Below are positions 1 to 10,648 of a stretch of DNA of 60,885 bases, one piece after another. Where the stretch lies: NCBI GenBank assembly GCA_028821775.1, contig JAPKFB010000028.1:1-60885 (forward strand). Reading direction: 5' to 3'. Each line of letters begins with the position of its first letter. The first letter of the stretch is position 1. Under the pieces are notes generated by a model, which did not search any database, was not told where the DNA came from, and was given only the letters and a program-made list of their open reading frames with translations. This DNA comes from Roseibacillus sp. GTDB lineage: Bacteria > Verrucomicrobiota > Verrucomicrobiia > Verrucomicrobiales > Akkermansiaceae. Both the position numbers and the translations under genes were made by a program.

Positions 1-160
1 GGTGGACGGGGCCGGGGAGCTAGGGAGAATCGGCGTGTCTGGCAACGCCTTTCCCGCCAATACAGGCAAAAAAGATTCCTCGATCGGAGGACCGCGGAGG
101 CCGGAATTACGGCTGCAAGCGCCCATCCCTCCGTCGGGACGCTCAAGCTAGGGTCTCGGC

Positions 161-1213
161 CTAGCGCTGGCCGAGCCCAAGCTCACTCTTGCAATAGGCG
201 ATGCTGCGCTCGATATCCTCGCGCTGGTCCACTTTGCCGGCCCTGCGGGGCTTCCCCTTTTGGGCGAGAGCGAGGAATTTGTCGTATCCCTTGGGCTTGC
301 CCTTCGGCCAGGCCTTCCAGAAGCCGTCGTTCTTCACCTTGAGCTCATGGTTGAACCCGGAAATGGTTTCGATGTTCACGGCCACCTTGGGGCAGAGTTC
401 GGCAAATCGTTTGAAGAAGGTTTTCAGGTCCGTGTCCCCATCCCCCATGGCGGTCCACTGCACCGAAACTCCATTCTCACTCTCCCACACCGCAGAGTCC
501 CGCAGGCTGGTGGTGATCACATACTTGCCCAGGTTCTCGAGAGCCTGCACCGGATCCTCCATAGTCCACACGGCGTTGCCCGAATCAAAGTTGGCTCCCA
601 CAAAGTCAGGACCAGCGGCCTCAATCAGACCGCTCAACTCCAGGGAGTGCATGTCGCCCGCGTGGTTCTCCATCGCGATCTTGATTCCGGAGTCGAGACA
701 GCGGGTCCGGCTGCCCTTGAGCACTTTGACGGTGTCCACGATGCGCGCTTCGATGCCACCTTCCGAGTTGCGATCCTCCCGGGCGCCCAGCACAACCCGG
801 AAAGCAGGCGACCCAAGAGCCTTGGCCGCACGGATCCCAAGCTGGAGGTGTTCCTCAGCCGTGCCCCAGGTGTCCCGGAACTTCTTCGAGGTCGGACAGA
901 TGCTCCAGCTTCCCAACAAGATCTTCACTCCCACATCCGCAGCCTTCTTGCGCAGGTCCCCAAGGTAACCATCGTCCATTTTTTCCAAGGGCCCAAAGTC
1001 GGTGATGAAGAGGGTGTCGCACTTGAGTTTGGCTGCGTAGTCGATGAGCTCCGGAGCTTTCCACTTCATCGCACGAACCGCGAAGTTATCATAGCCCAGA
1101 GCCAGCTTCGTTTCCTTGAGGGCCAATCCTCGTGCGAATGCCGATCCAGAACTCAGGAGGGGAGCCGTCAAAACTGCTCCCTGGAGAAAGTTGCGCCGCT
1201 TCATGGATGCCAT
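161..1213 (-). CDS. Tat-exported sugar phosphate isomerase/epimerase-like TIM-barrel protein
   Basis: Seen: 350 aa beginning with a twin-arginine signal (KRRNFLQG near residues 5-12, then a hydrophobic stretch ending around SAFA). The body looks like a xylose-isomerase-like (AP endonuclease 2) TIM barrel, with likely metal ligands in MENHAGD (about residue 181), NFDSGN (about 210) and NIETISGF (about 283). Family knowledge: such proteins isomerise or epimerise keto-sugars using a divalent metal; Tat export implies folding with cofactor in the cytoplasm and action in the periplasm. Two ATG codons nine bases apart (1213 and 1204) are possible starts; the second puts the Tat motif closer to the N-terminus. 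It is divergent from the dehydrogenase gene at 1313. The exact substrate cannot be read from sequence. Confidence 0.85.
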   Translation of the reverse strand: MASMKRRNFLQGAVLTAPLLSSGSAFARGLALKETKLALGYDNFAVRAMKWKAPELIDYAAKLKCDTLFITDFGPLEKMDDGYLGDLRKKAADVGVKILLGSWSICPTSKKFRDTWGTAEEHLQLGIRAAKALGSPAFRVVLGAREDRNSEGGIEARIVDTVKVLKGSRTRCLDSGIKIAMENHAGDMHSLELSGLIEAAGPDFVGANFDSGNAVWTMEDPVQALENLGKYVITTSLRDSAVWESENGVSVQWTAMGDGDTDLKTFFKRFAELCPKVAVNIETISGFNHELKVKNDGFWKAWPKGKPKGYDKFLALAQKGKPRRAGKVDQREDIERSIAYCKSELGLGQR

Positions 1214-1312
1214 CCAACGCTGAAAAGGCGGACGAGATCAAGCGCAGGATCTCCGCCGGCATCTTGACGATTGAAAGGTCGGGCCTTCCCACGCTTTACT
1301 CCTAGTCCTCTC

Positions 1313-4300
1313 ATGCGACCACTCCCTGCTCTCGCCCTTCTTCTTGGCGTCCTGCCGACCCTTGCGCAACACGAAGGATGGAGCCCCCTCACGGTGCCCC
1401 GCGAGGACGGCTGGGGCCAGCGAAAGGGATTTGGCTGGTACCGGGCCTTTGTGGAAATCCCCGCCGCCTGGGAAGGAAGTCGCTTGTTGTTGATGGTCGA
1501 TACCATCAGTGACGTGGACGAAGGATTCGTCAACGGGCAGAAACTGGGAGCCAACGGCTCGATGCCTCCGCTCTTTGGGAGCCCTTCGAGCAGCATTCGC
1601 CGGCCCTTCGTGATCGAGCCCGATCAAATTCACTTCGGCGAATTCAACCTCATTGCCTGGCGCGTTTACAATGAGAAGGGCCGTGGCGGCATCCTCAAGG
1701 GACCGCTTCATCTGACCCGGGTCGACGACGCGATCGATCTCAGCGGGAAGTGGCTCTTCCGGCGGGGCGACGTGCCGGCCTGGGCAAGTTGGAGTAACGA
1801 TCGAGGGGCTGAGCTCGCCAGCTATCACCAACTGGTGGGCAAGAAAGGCGCCGGTCACCGCGGAGTGATTCCGGCCGACAAGGAATGGCGCAAGCGAATG
1901 CTCGCTGCGGTCGACCAGCACTTTGCCGGCAACAAGAATCCTTACGCCCGTGCCGACGACAAGGGCGACCCCACTCCTCCAGACCAGGCGCTGGGACAAT
2001 TCCAGCTCGGGAAGGATCTCGCGATCGACACGGTCCTGAGTGAACCCCTCGTGCGTCAACCGCTCTATCTCGACTTCGACGAGCGGGGCCGCCTGTGGGT
2101 GGTGCAATACATTCAGTATCCCAACCCAGCGGGTCTGGAGGTCCTCACCTGGGACAAGCACCTGCGCAAAGTCTTCGACCAGGTCCCTCCTCCCCCTCCC
2201 TTCAGCAAGCCCGAGCACAAGAAGTTCCGAGGGATGGACAAGGTCACGATCCATGAGGACCGCGATGGCGACGGTGTTTACGAGACGCACAAGACCTTCC
2301 TCGAGGGCCTCAACATGGTGACTTCGGTGGCCCCCGGCAAGGACGGCCTCTGGGTGCTCCACCCGCCCTACCTCCTCTTCTTTTCCGACAAGAACCACGA
2401 TGACATCCCGGATGGCCCACCGACCGTGCATCTCTCGGGCTTCAATCTCGAAGACACCCACTCGATTTCCAACAGCCTCAAGTTTGGCCCCGACGGCTGG
2501 CTCTATGGATGCACCGGCAGCACGGTGACCGCCCGGGTCCGCGTTCATCTCAAAAAGAATTCTCCGCGACATCCCTTCCTCGGGCAGAACATCTGGCGCT
2601 ACCATCCGACGCGCCACGAATTCGAACTATTCGCGGAAGGGGGCTGGAACAACTTCGGGGTCGACTTCGATGCCAAGGGCCAGCTCTACTCGGGCACCAA
2701 TGGCACTCAGCAAGCGGTGCACTTTGTGCAGGGAGGCTACTACCAGAAGGGATTCGGGAAACACGGCCCGCACACCAATCCCTATGCCTTTGGCCACTTC
2801 TACGGAATGCCCATCAAGGGCGAAAAAACCCGCCTCGTGCACCAGTGGATCCACTACCAAAGCGGCGCCCTTCCGAACCTGAGCGGACGCTTGGTGGGAG
2901 GGAGCTCCCTCGCCAACAAGCTCCATGCCATTCGGGCCACTCAAAATGGCAGCACCTTCACGACCGTGGAGGAGGAGAAACCGCTGCAAACCAAGGACAA
3001 GTGGTTCCGTCCGGTGCACTGCACGATCGGGCCCGACGGCGCCATCTACATCGCGGATTTTTATGACGCCCGCATTACGCACGTTGATCCGCGCGACAAC
3101 TGGGATCGCAGCAACGGACGCGTTCACCGTCTGCGCGCGAGCAGCGCCACGCCCTCGCAACCTCGTAACCTGAACACGCTCACCGCCAAGCAATTGGTGG
3201 AGGTCCTCGCCGAGCAAAATCAATGGGCCCGTCGCAGTGCCCAGCGCCTGCTTGCCCAGCGCGGCGACCAGTCAGTCGTGCCCGCCCTTGCTCGGAACAT
3301 GAGGCAGATCAAGAAGCCTCAATTCGCCCTCGAGTGCCTGTGGGCCTTGCACCGATTGGGAGCTTTCGGAGACTTCGCTCTCGCCGCCCTGAACCACCCG
3401 GATCCCCACCTTCGCCTGTGGGCCGTGCGCCTCCTCGGTGATCACCTCGACGCCCCGCTCCCCGACAACATCAACCGGCGTCTCCTCGAAATCGCGAACA
3501 CCGAACCCGACCCCCGCGTCATCTCTCAACTCGCGTCCACCGCCCAACGTCTCTACACCCTCTCGAGCGCCGCGATCATTCGCGCACTCGCTACCCGCGG
3601 TGAGTTCAAGGACGACCCCTTCATTTCCCAGCAACTTTGGTGGGCCATGGAATCCCTCATCACACGCGCCCCCCAACGAGCTCGGGTGGTGCTGGAGAAT
3701 CCCAAATTCTGGGCCGCCCCTCTCTTTCATCAGGTCATCCGGGAACGCATCGGTCGTCGCTACATGGCGGAGCGCAGTGAGGAGAGCCTCGCAATGTGCG
3801 CCTTTCTTTTGCAACAGGCAGCCGGCACCGAACATCTCGATGCCCTCATCCGTGGAATGGAGAAGGCCCTCGAAGGCTCGACTCTCGATCCGGTTCCAGC
3901 CGCGCTGGATGCCGCCATCGCCAATATCTGGAAAACCCATCACGCGTCCGACGATGTGATCCGCTTCTCCCTGCGCATCAGAAGCCCACAGGCTCTGGCC
4001 GCCGCACGACCGTTGGTGGCTGATTCCCAATCACCGCCCGCACAGCGCCTCAAGTTCATCAAAGCCCTCGCCGAACTCCGCGATGCTCCCTCCGAAACGC
4101 TCTTTCTCGACCTCTTCCGCAACGAAGGAGAGGAAGCCCGAATTCGCCTCGCAGCCTTGAGTGCCCTCCGTCGCTACTCCAGCCCGGAAATCCCAAAGAT
4201 CGTCTTGAAGTCCTATCCCAAGCTGACCGGCGACCTCCAACAGACTGCCCAATCCCTCCTCGCCAGCCGTCCCACGTGGGCAGCTCTTCTCCTCCAAGCG

Positions 4301-4906
4301 GTCGATGCGAAGAGGATTCCGGCAACATCAATTGGTCTCGACCTCGTGCTCCTCATGGGCAGCTACGAGCAAGAACAAACTGGGAACCTCATCAGCAAGC
4401 ACTGGGGAACCCTGCACCAGTCTGATGAGAAGAAGGCCAAGCGGATCGCCGTAGTGAAGAGCCTCCTCTCGAGCAAGAGCGGGAAGGACAATGCCAAGCG
4501 CGGCCGCGATCTCTTCGACCAGGCCTGCGCGATCTGCCACCGAATTGGTGAGCACGGCCGTGAGATTGGGCCCAATCTCACCGGCTATGAGATGAAGAAC
4601 CTCGACTACCTGGTGCCCGCCATCATTGACCCGAACCTGGGAATCCGCGAAGGCTTCGAGCTGGCCACTCTTACTCTGCGTTCGAAGGGCGCCGCCGCAC
4701 CTGCGATCCTCACCGGATTCCTCACGGAAGCCAACGAGCAGACCCTCACGATCAAGGACCTCGCTGGTATCAAGACCGTCATCGCCCGGCGTGACTTGGC
4801 TAATGAAAGCCGCGCCTCGATCTCGGTCATGCCGGAAGGATTGCTCGACACCATGAGCGATCAGGAGATTCGTGACCTCGTGGCCTATCTGCAGAAGACT
4901 CGCTGA
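1313..4906 (+). CDS. PVC-type secreted dehydrogenase with HEAT repeats and C-terminal haem-binding domain
   Basis: About 1197 aa. The ATG at 1313 is chosen over one at 1271 because it puts a clean Sec signal (MRPLPALALLLGVLPTLA) at the N-terminus. Order seen: a galactose-binding-like beta-sandwich (residues ~20-145, WYRAFVEIP ... FVNGQKLG); a membrane-bound-dehydrogenase beta-propeller (~215-610, containing DRDGDGVYE and FGPDGWLYG); Ala/Leu-rich HEAT-like helices (~620-1040); and a cytochrome-like C-terminal domain with CAICH at 1072-1076. This matches the Pirellula/Verrucomicrobium-type dehydrogenase plus putative haem-binding domain family (TIGR02604/TIGR02603). The role is presumably periplasmic oxidation of a sugar or alcohol with electrons passed to the C-terminal haem; substrate unknown. 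Single gene, divergent from the TIM barrel. Confidence 0.9.
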   Translation: MRPLPALALLLGVLPTLAQHEGWSPLTVPREDGWGQRKGFGWYRAFVEIPAAWEGSRLLLMVDTISDVDEGFVNGQKLGANGSMPPLFGSPSSSIRRPFVIEPDQIHFGEFNLIAWRVYNEKGRGGILKGPLHLTRVDDAIDLSGKWLFRRGDVPAWASWSNDRGAELASYHQLVGKKGAGHRGVIPADKEWRKRMLAAVDQHFAGNKNPYARADDKGDPTPPDQALGQFQLGKDLAIDTVLSEPLVRQPLYLDFDERGRLWVVQYIQYPNPAGLEVLTWDKHLRKVFDQVPPPPPFSKPEHKKFRGMDKVTIHEDRDGDGVYETHKTFLEGLNMVTSVAPGKDGLWVLHPPYLLFFSDKNHDDIPDGPPTVHLSGFNLEDTHSISNSLKFGPDGWLYGCTGSTVTARVRVHLKKNSPRHPFLGQNIWRYHPTRHEFELFAEGGWNNFGVDFDAKGQLYSGTNGTQQAVHFVQGGYYQKGFGKHGPHTNPYAFGHFYGMPIKGEKTRLVHQWIHYQSGALPNLSGRLVGGSSLANKLHAIRATQNGSTFTTVEEEKPLQTKDKWFRPVHCTIGPDGAIYIADFYDARITHVDPRDNWDRSNGRVHRLRASSATPSQPRNLNTLTAKQLVEVLAEQNQWARRSAQRLLAQRGDQSVVPALARNMRQIKKPQFALECLWALHRLGAFGDFALAALNHPDPHLRLWAVRLLGDHLDAPLPDNINRRLLEIANTEPDPRVISQLASTAQRLYTLSSAAIIRALATRGEFKDDPFISQQLWWAMESLITRAPQRARVVLENPKFWAAPLFHQVIRERIGRRYMAERSEESLAMCAFLLQQAAGTEHLDALIRGMEKALEGSTLDPVPAALDAAIANIWKTHHASDDVIRFSLRIRSPQALAAARPLVADSQSPPAQRLKFIKALAELRDAPSETLFLDLFRNEGEEARIRLAALSALRRYSSPEIPKIVLKSYPKLTGDLQQTAQSLLASRPTWAALLLQAVDAKRIPATSIGLDLVLLMGSYEQEQTGNLISKHWGTLHQSDEKKAKRIAVVKSLLSSKSGKDNAKRGRDLFDQACAICHRIGEHGREIGPNLTGYEMKNLDYLVPAIIDPNLGIREGFELATLTLRSKGAAAPAILTGFLTEANEQTLTIKDLAGIKTVIARRDLANESRASISVMPEGLLDTMSDQEIRDLVAYLQKTR

Positions 4907-4978
4907 ACCCTGGGGGTGGAATCAGCGCTCGAGGGAGGTCTGCACCCACCTGATTTGTCCGCCACTCCAGCCGGCCGT

Positions 4979-5680
4979 CTACTCTGCACCCATGATCAGG
5001 CGATAGCCCACGATCATGAGGAAGGCATCCGTGACCAGATGACTCAGCCAGCAGCCCAGGACGGAACCATGCCACTCGTACATGAGGGTCCAGATCAAGC
5101 CTCCGATCGCAACCAGTCCCGAGAGAAAGATCGCCAGCGGGAGGGGGAAAATCTGAGCCATGAGCACCACGTGATGGCCCGTAAATGCCACCGCGGCAAT
5201 GAGATGCCCGGGCCAGTGTCCGACCATCTGACGCAGGTGCCCATAGACAAACCAACGCCAGTAGTACTCTTCCATCCCGGAGTGCAGGACCGTGATGAAG
5301 GTCGCGACCAGCAGGAAGCGAGCCGGCGACCGAAACCCAAGACCGTCCGCCATCTCGACCAAATTGTGGCTATGTTCCCGCACGATATCGCCGACCGGGG
5401 TGAGCACCATCAGCAATCCGATCAAAGAGACCGCCGCCCCGGTCCCTAGCCCGCTCAAGATGACCACCCTCCAGGTGGGCCAGTTTGATTTGCGATCCTC
5501 GCGACGAGTCAATCCTCCAAGTCCAATCAGGCTGAAGAAGAACAGTGGGTATACCAGGATCCAAACTTTCGTCCCGAAGTAGGCTCCCCGGCCGGTGTCC
5601 CCGTTTGGGAGCCACACGTAGTAGATCAGGGCACAGAGCAAGGGCACAGTTAAGGCCGGCACCATGGCCGACCAACTCAT
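4979..5680 (-). CDS. CPBP family intramembrane glutamic endopeptidase (copy 2 of tandem pair)
   Basis: Polytopic membrane protein of 233 aa with about six to seven hydrophobic segments. CPBP/ABI hallmarks are visible: EEYYWRW (residues 137-143, the EExxxR motif), GHH (168-170), and SH plus a following Asp (213-218). Family knowledge: CAAX-protease/bacteriocin-processing enzymes cleave near membrane helices; bacterial substrates are usually unknown. The ATG at 5680 is preferred over 5710 because AAAGGA sits six bases upstream and the N-terminus then aligns with its neighbour. The gene immediately upstream (5783-6502) is a clear paralogue in the same orientation, so they are probably co-transcribed. 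Confidence 0.88.
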   Translation of the reverse strand: MSWSAMVPALTVPLLCALIYYVWLPNGDTGRGAYFGTKVWILVYPLFFFSLIGLGGLTRREDRKSNWPTWRVVILSGLGTGAAVSLIGLLMVLTPVGDIVREHSHNLVEMADGLGFRSPARFLLVATFITVLHSGMEEYYWRWFVYGHLRQMVGHWPGHLIAAVAFTGHHVVLMAQIFPLPLAIFLSGLVAIGGLIWTLMYEWHGSVLGCWLSHLVTDAFLMIVGYRLIMGAE

Positions 5681-5782
5681 CCGGTGTCCTTTGTTTTTTA
5701 GCCTTCCCACGCCGCTGGGGCAATCAATCAGCCCGCACCGGTTCCTACAACAGGGAAAGCCTTGGAATGGGCGAACAGCCCC

Positions 5783-6502
5783 TCAGGCCACCTCCATGAT
5801 CAGTTGAAATCCGATGATCATCAGGAAAACATCGACACAGAAGTGGCTGATCCAGCAGCCAATGAGGGTCCCCTGCCGCTCATACATGAGGGTCCAGATG
5901 AATCCTCCGGCCACGACACAAATTGTGAACAACCCCGCCAAGGCGGGTGGAAAGAACTGGAGAGTGATCACGAGATGGTGTCCTCCGAAGGCCACTGCTG
6001 CGATCCCGTGGCTCATCCAACGCCCCGTTTTTTTCCGCAATTGTCCACAGGCAAACCATCGCCAGTAAAATTCTTCGAGAGCCGAGTGGAAGACCGCAAG
6101 GAAGATCGCGAAGAAGACAAAATGCTCCTTAAAACCCAGCCCCTCCGCCTTGTCGGCGACCGCGCCAGCCCCCTCCCGCACCATCGTTCCCAGCGGAGTG
6201 AGCATGAGAAGGGATCCCACCAACGCAATCGCAAGACCAGATCCGAAGCCGGTGAGAACAATCGTCCGCCACCTCGGCCAGCGCACCTCGGCATGAGTCC
6301 GCATTCTTCGGATCAGCCCTCCCAAACCAACCCACTTCAAAAAGAGAACAGGATAAAGGAGAGTGAAAATCTTGGTCGCGCTGTAGGCCGCTTGCCCCAG
6401 CTTGCCCTCGGGGAACCACACGAAGTAGATCAGCGACCCCAGGGTCGGCACCAACAGGGCCGGCAGGAGGAAGACCCAACTCAATTCTCGTTCTGTGGTC
6501 AT
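5783..6502 (-). CDS. CPBP family intramembrane glutamic endopeptidase (copy 1 of tandem pair)
   Basis: Polytopic 239-aa membrane protein. Motifs: EEFYWRW at 143-149, GGHH at 173-176, SH at 219-220 and Asp 224, all as expected for a CPBP (Abi/CAAX-type) glutamic protease. The hydrophobic pattern and phrases such as WTLMYE, GCWxSH and FLMIxGxxLIM are shared with the downstream gene at 4979-5680, which lies about 100 bases away, so the pair arose by tandem duplication and divergence. First gene of a two-gene leftward unit; it is divergent from the DUF1080 gene at 6634, and the AT-richer gap at 6503-6633 probably holds both promoters. Confidence 0.88.
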   Translation of the reverse strand: MTTERELSWVFLLPALLVPTLGSLIYFVWFPEGKLGQAAYSATKIFTLLYPVLFLKWVGLGGLIRRMRTHAEVRWPRWRTIVLTGFGSGLAIALVGSLLMLTPLGTMVREGAGAVADKAEGLGFKEHFVFFAIFLAVFHSALEEFYWRWFACGQLRKKTGRWMSHGIAAVAFGGHHLVITLQFFPPALAGLFTICVVAGGFIWTLMYERQGTLIGCWISHFCVDVFLMIIGFQLIMEVA

Positions 6503-6633
6503 GACCGCCCAAGAATGGCCCGAAATTTAAAATCAGGTGAGTTGATAAGCTCAATTGAAACATCGATCAGATTGATATGCCTCCCCGTTTCTCGCTGCAA
6601 CAATCCGCCCGCGCACTCCGTATATTGCCCACC

Positions 6634-7344
6634 ATGAAGACGCCCTGCCTGATCTTAGTAGTTCTCAGCCTCGCGGTCCCCGCCCTCGCCGACCACCACG
6701 AGAAGAAGCCTCCCGCAAACTCCAATGAGCGCGCGCGCCCCGAAGTCATCACTCCCGGCACCTCCAGCACCAACGCCCAGCCCGGCAAGCCCCCCAGTGA
6801 CGCCATCATTCTCTTCGACGGCAAGAACCTCGCAAACTTCACCCACAACAAAAGCGAACCCGCCAAGTGGAAGGTCGAACATGGATACGCGGAAGTGAAC
6901 CGCAGTGGTCCGATTCAATCCAAGCAATCCTTCGGTGACGCCCAGCTGCATATTGAGTGGGCCACCCCCAGCGAAGTGAAGGGCAAGGGACAGGGGCGCG
7001 GAAACAGCGGAGTCTTTCTCGGTGGCTATTGCGAAGTGCAGGTCCTCGATTCCTTCGAGAACGACACCTATCCCGGTGGACAGGCAAGCGCACTCTACAG
7101 CAAAACCCCGCCACTCATCAATGCCTCCCGCAAACCCGGCGTGTGGCAATCCTACGACATCATTTTTCACCTGGCCAAGGGTGAGCACCCCGCCCACCTC
7201 ACCGTCCTGCACAATGGGGTGGTCGTTCACCACGCCTACCCCCTCGGCAAAGGAACCCAGAAATGGAATCTCCGCCTCCAGGATCACGGCAATCCCGTGC
7301 GCTACCGCAACATCTGGGTCCGCGAACTGAAGGACTATCGGTAG
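6634..7344 (+). CDS. DUF1080 / 3-keto-disaccharide hydrolase domain secreted protein
   Basis: 236 aa with a Sec signal (MKTPCLILVVLSLAVPALA) and one jelly-roll domain: IILFDGKNLANFTH near residue 50, GNSGVFLGGYCEVQVLDSF near 125, PGVWQSYDIIFH near 170 and the closing RYRNIWVRELKDY. This is the DUF1080 (3-keto-disaccharide hydrolase) pattern, a LamG-like fold very common in Planctomycetes and Verrucomicrobia. Members act on 3-keto-glycosides made by periplasmic dehydrogenases, which fits the dehydrogenase at 1313 and the Tat TIM barrel at 161, although those genes are not in the same operon. The start at 6634 is preferred over 6577 because it opens directly on the signal peptide. Confidence 0.88.
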   Translation: MKTPCLILVVLSLAVPALADHHEKKPPANSNERARPEVITPGTSSTNAQPGKPPSDAIILFDGKNLANFTHNKSEPAKWKVEHGYAEVNRSGPIQSKQSFGDAQLHIEWATPSEVKGKGQGRGNSGVFLGGYCEVQVLDSFENDTYPGGQASALYSKTPPLINASRKPGVWQSYDIIFHLAKGEHPAHLTVLHNGVVVHHAYPLGKGTQKWNLRLQDHGNPVRYRNIWVRELKDYR

Positions 7345-7449
7345 TAATTACAGCAACGGCTTCAGCCCCTGGCAAGAGCTCCCGTCCACCAGCCCAGGCC
7401 TCCCGACCAACTCTCTTGCCGACCAAGCGCTCTCGCGATAGAAGCAACC

Positions 7450-10400
7450 ATGCGCGTCACGGCCCACCTTCCGTGTATTTTCCTCCTGCCGTGGGTGGTC
7501 CACGAAGCCGCAGGAGAAGCACCCGATTTCAATCGCGACATCCGCCCCATCCTTTCGGAGAACTGCTTTCACTGTCACGGCCCCGACCAGAAGGCCCGGA
7601 AAGCCAGCCTGCGCCTCGACACCTTCAAGGGCGCCACGGAGGGAGGAGAGCTCGCAGACCCCATCGTCCCCGGAAATCCGGAAGAGAGCGAGGTCGTGGC
7701 ACGCATTCTGGCCACCGACCCCGACGAGGTCATGCCTCCTCCGAAATCCAAACGCACGCTCACGGACAGACAAAAGGAGCTCCTCAAGGATTGGATCGCG
7801 TCGGGTGCGAATTACGACGAGCACTGGGCTTGGCTTCCGCCGGAGCGCCCACGATCCCCGATCGTGAAGGGGAGCCACCAGAAGGCCAATCCGATCGACG
7901 CCTTCCTCCTTCGTCGACTGCAGAAGGAAGGACTCTCGTTCTCCGAACCGGCCTCCCCCGCCAACTTGCTGCGCCGCCTCTCCCTTGACCTCATTGGCCT
8001 CCCGCCCTCGCCCGAGGACCTGACCCGCTTCTCCAAGGCTTACGGAACTCCCTCCCAAGATCCCTCAGGGAAAGTGACCGCCGCGGGAGCGGAAGCCTAC
8101 CAAGCCGAAGTGGAGCGCCTCCTCGCGTCACCGCGCTTCGGCGAACGCTGGGCCCGCCCCTGGCTCGATCTCGCCCGCTATGCGGATTCCAACGGATTCC
8201 AAGCCGATCAACTGCGTCCCTCCTGGGCCTATCGCGATTGGGTCATCGACGCCCTCAATGCCAACATGCCTTACGATCAATTCACGATCGAACAACTGGC
8301 CGGCGACCTCCTTCCCGAAGCGAGCATCCGTCAAAGAATCGCAACTGGATTTCACCGCACGGTCACCTGCAACGTCGAAGCGGGCGTGAGCCCTGAGGGC
8401 AATCGGGTCAACCAGGTCGTTGATCGAGTCAACACCACCGCCACGGTCTGGCTCGGCATCTCCATGGAGTGTGCCCAGTGCCACGACCACAAGTATGACC
8501 CCTTCACGATGAAGGACTACTACTCACTCTTCGCCTTCTTCAACAACACTCCCCTCGAAGTTCAACTCCCCTCCAGCAAGACCGATGTTTCGCACGACTT
8601 CGTGGGTCCCTACCTCGATCTTCCCCTCCCACCGGAACGACAGGAACAAGCCGACGAACTCGATCGCAGGATCGCAGCCCTCACCAGGGAGCGCGCGATC
8701 CTCCACGCGGATTCGCAAACCGGATTTGCGACCTGGGAAAAGACCATCGTGGCTTCGCTCGCCACCCAACCGCAATGGCAACCATTGATTCTCACCAAGT
8801 TTGGCGCCACCGGCGGAGAGGATCACCGCCTGCTCGAGAACGGATCCATCCTGCTCACCGGCACCACCCCCAAGACCTCAACCTACACGGTGGAATTGGA
8901 GAGCACGCTCAAAAACATCACCGCGTTCAAGCTCGAGGCCCTCACCCATTCCGACCTGCCCGGGCAGGGACCCGGCCGCGGCGATGCCGGCCGCTCGAAT
9001 TTTGTTCTTCACGAATTCAAAGCCGCTCTGCGAAAGGAGGGAACGAGCCAACCTCTTCCCCTGCGGAATGCGACCGCGGATTTTTCTCAGAAGAACTGGA
9101 ACATTCTCGGCTCGATCGATGGCAACGCGAAGACCGGATGGGCGATCAGCCCGCAGTTTGGCAAGCCACACTGGGCTACGTTCGACCTTGCTCAACCCAT
9201 CGCGGATCTCAGCGGTGCGACCCTCCTCTTCACCCTGGAGCAGAACTTCGGTCAAGGTCGCGTGATCGGCAATCTTCGTCTCTCGGCGATCTCCGATCCC
9301 GCCGGCACGGGCAGTCTCCCCAAAGAGATCACCGCCATCCTCAGGAAGTCGGGCCCGAAGCGCAACAAGAAGCAACACAACAAGCTCAAAGCCCACTTCC
9401 TCAAATCGAATCCCAAGCTCGCAAAGCTTGAGACCGAACTCGCCCGCCTCCAGAAAGAGCGCGCCGAACTAAAATCGGACCAGACGCTCGTGATGGTCGA
9501 ACTGGAAACACCCCGCCAGACCCACATCCTCAAGCGCGGCAACTTCCTCGCTCCGGATGCCGAAGTCCAACCCCGCACGCCCGCCCGGTTCCCCAAGCTT
9601 GAGAAGGCCTCGAACAGATTGCACTTGGCCAGATGGCTCGTCCGGCGCGACAACCCGTTGACCGCCCGGGTGGCCGTCAATCGCTGGTGGGCGGAACTCT
9701 TTGGCCATGGAATCGTGGCCACCCTCGAAGACTTTGGGACTCAGTCCGAACATCCCACCCACCCGGAACTTCTCGATTGGCTCGCGGTCGAGTTCATGGA
9801 GTCGGGCTGGGACATGAAGCGCGTCCTGAAGATCATGGTGACCTCGAGCGCCTACCAGCAATCGTCTCGATTCACTCCGGAGATGTTGGCAAAGGACCCA
9901 CGCAATCTTCTCCACGCCCGCGCCCCACGGTTCCGCATGGACGCCGAACGCCTGCGCGACAATTCACTCGCCATCTCCGGACTCCTCTCCCCCAGGATGC
10001 ACGGCAAGCCCATCATGCCCTACCAACCCCCCGGCCTCTGGCGCCAAACCGGCCGCAACGAGCCCAAATGGGAAGAGCAGAAGGACGAAAATCGCTGGCG
10101 CCGCGGAATCTACATCGTCTATCGCCGCGCCGCTCCTTATCCCAGCATGGTCAACTTCGATGCCCCTGACCGCGGAGCCTGCACCGTCCGGCGCCCCCGC
10201 ACCAACACTCCCAGCCAGGCCCTCACTCTCTTGAACGATCCTGCCTACGTCGAGATGGCCCTCGCCTTTGCCGATCGGATCCTCACCGAAGCAGACTCAC
10301 CGGGTGCTCGCGCGAATCATGCCTTCCGCCTCGCGCTCGCCCGCCCGGCAACCGAAAAGGAATTGAGCATCGTCCATGATCTCATCCAAAACCGGCTGAG

Positions 10401-10554
10401 CCACTACCACAAAAACCCTCACGCCGCCGCGGATCTCCTCAAGAACCCCAAGTTTGTCTACAAGCCGAAGCACCAAAATCAAATCGAACTCGCGAGCTGG
10501 TTCTATCTCGCGAATGCCTTGCTCAATCTCGATGAAACCGTGACGAGGAATTAG
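7450..10554 (+). CDS. Planctomycete cytochrome C / DUF1549 / DUF1553 secreted protein (pair 1)
   Basis: 1034 aa with an N-terminal export signal. A planctomycete-type cytochrome c domain follows: [18 protein letters not shown], haem motif CFHCH at residues 39-43. DUF1549 spans roughly 150-370 and contains a second CxxCH (CAQCH, 341-345, followed by DHKYDPF). A variable beta-rich insert covers ~440-620; DUF1553 occupies ~710-990 (RVAVNRWW ... GHGIV ... [12 protein letters not shown]). The architecture is canonical for PVC bacteria, and the gene is followed 94 bases later by its usual DUF1501 partner. The biochemical role is not established; a secreted redox enzyme acting with the DUF1501 protein on complex organic matter is a common inference. 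Confidence 0.9.
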   Translation: MRVTAHLPCIFLLPWVVHEAAGEAPDFNRDIRPILSENCFHCHGPDQKARKASLRLDTFKGATEGGELADPIVPGNPEESEVVARILATDPDEVMPPPKSKRTLTDRQKELLKDWIASGANYDEHWAWLPPERPRSPIVKGSHQKANPIDAFLLRRLQKEGLSFSEPASPANLLRRLSLDLIGLPPSPEDLTRFSKAYGTPSQDPSGKVTAAGAEAYQAEVERLLASPRFGERWARPWLDLARYADSNGFQADQLRPSWAYRDWVIDALNANMPYDQFTIEQLAGDLLPEASIRQRIATGFHRTVTCNVEAGVSPEGNRVNQVVDRVNTTATVWLGISMECAQCHDHKYDPFTMKDYYSLFAFFNNTPLEVQLPSSKTDVSHDFVGPYLDLPLPPERQEQADELDRRIAALTRERAILHADSQTGFATWEKTIVASLATQPQWQPLILTKFGATGGEDHRLLENGSILLTGTTPKTSTYTVELESTLKNITAFKLEALTHSDLPGQGPGRGDAGRSNFVLHEFKAALRKEGTSQPLPLRNATADFSQKNWNILGSIDGNAKTGWAISPQFGKPHWATFDLAQPIADLSGATLLFTLEQNFGQGRVIGNLRLSAISDPAGTGSLPKEITAILRKSGPKRNKKQHNKLKAHFLKSNPKLAKLETELARLQKERAELKSDQTLVMVELETPRQTHILKRGNFLAPDAEVQPRTPARFPKLEKASNRLHLARWLVRRDNPLTARVAVNRWWAELFGHGIVATLEDFGTQSEHPTHPELLDWLAVEFMESGWDMKRVLKIMVTSSAYQQSSRFTPEMLAKDPRNLLHARAPRFRMDAERLRDNSLAISGLLSPRMHGKPIMPYQPPGLWRQTGRNEPKWEEQKDENRWRRGIYIVYRRAAPYPSMVNFDAPDRGACTVRRPRTNTPSQALTLLNDPAYVEMALAFADRILTEADSPGARANHAFRLALARPATEKELSIVHDLIQNRLSHYHKNPHAAADLLKNPKFVYKPKHQNQIELASWFYLANALLNLDETVTRN

Positions 10555-10648
10555 GGAAACGAGAACAACATCGAGACCCGCACCGCACCCGAATCAGTCC
10601 CGATCACTCTCTCCGGTCCACCGCCAGCTCACCAACCCAGACTCCCCA

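Noticed and set aside
1..160. Possible gene at the left edge
   Set aside because: No frame with protein-like sequence in either strand; left as non-coding edge.
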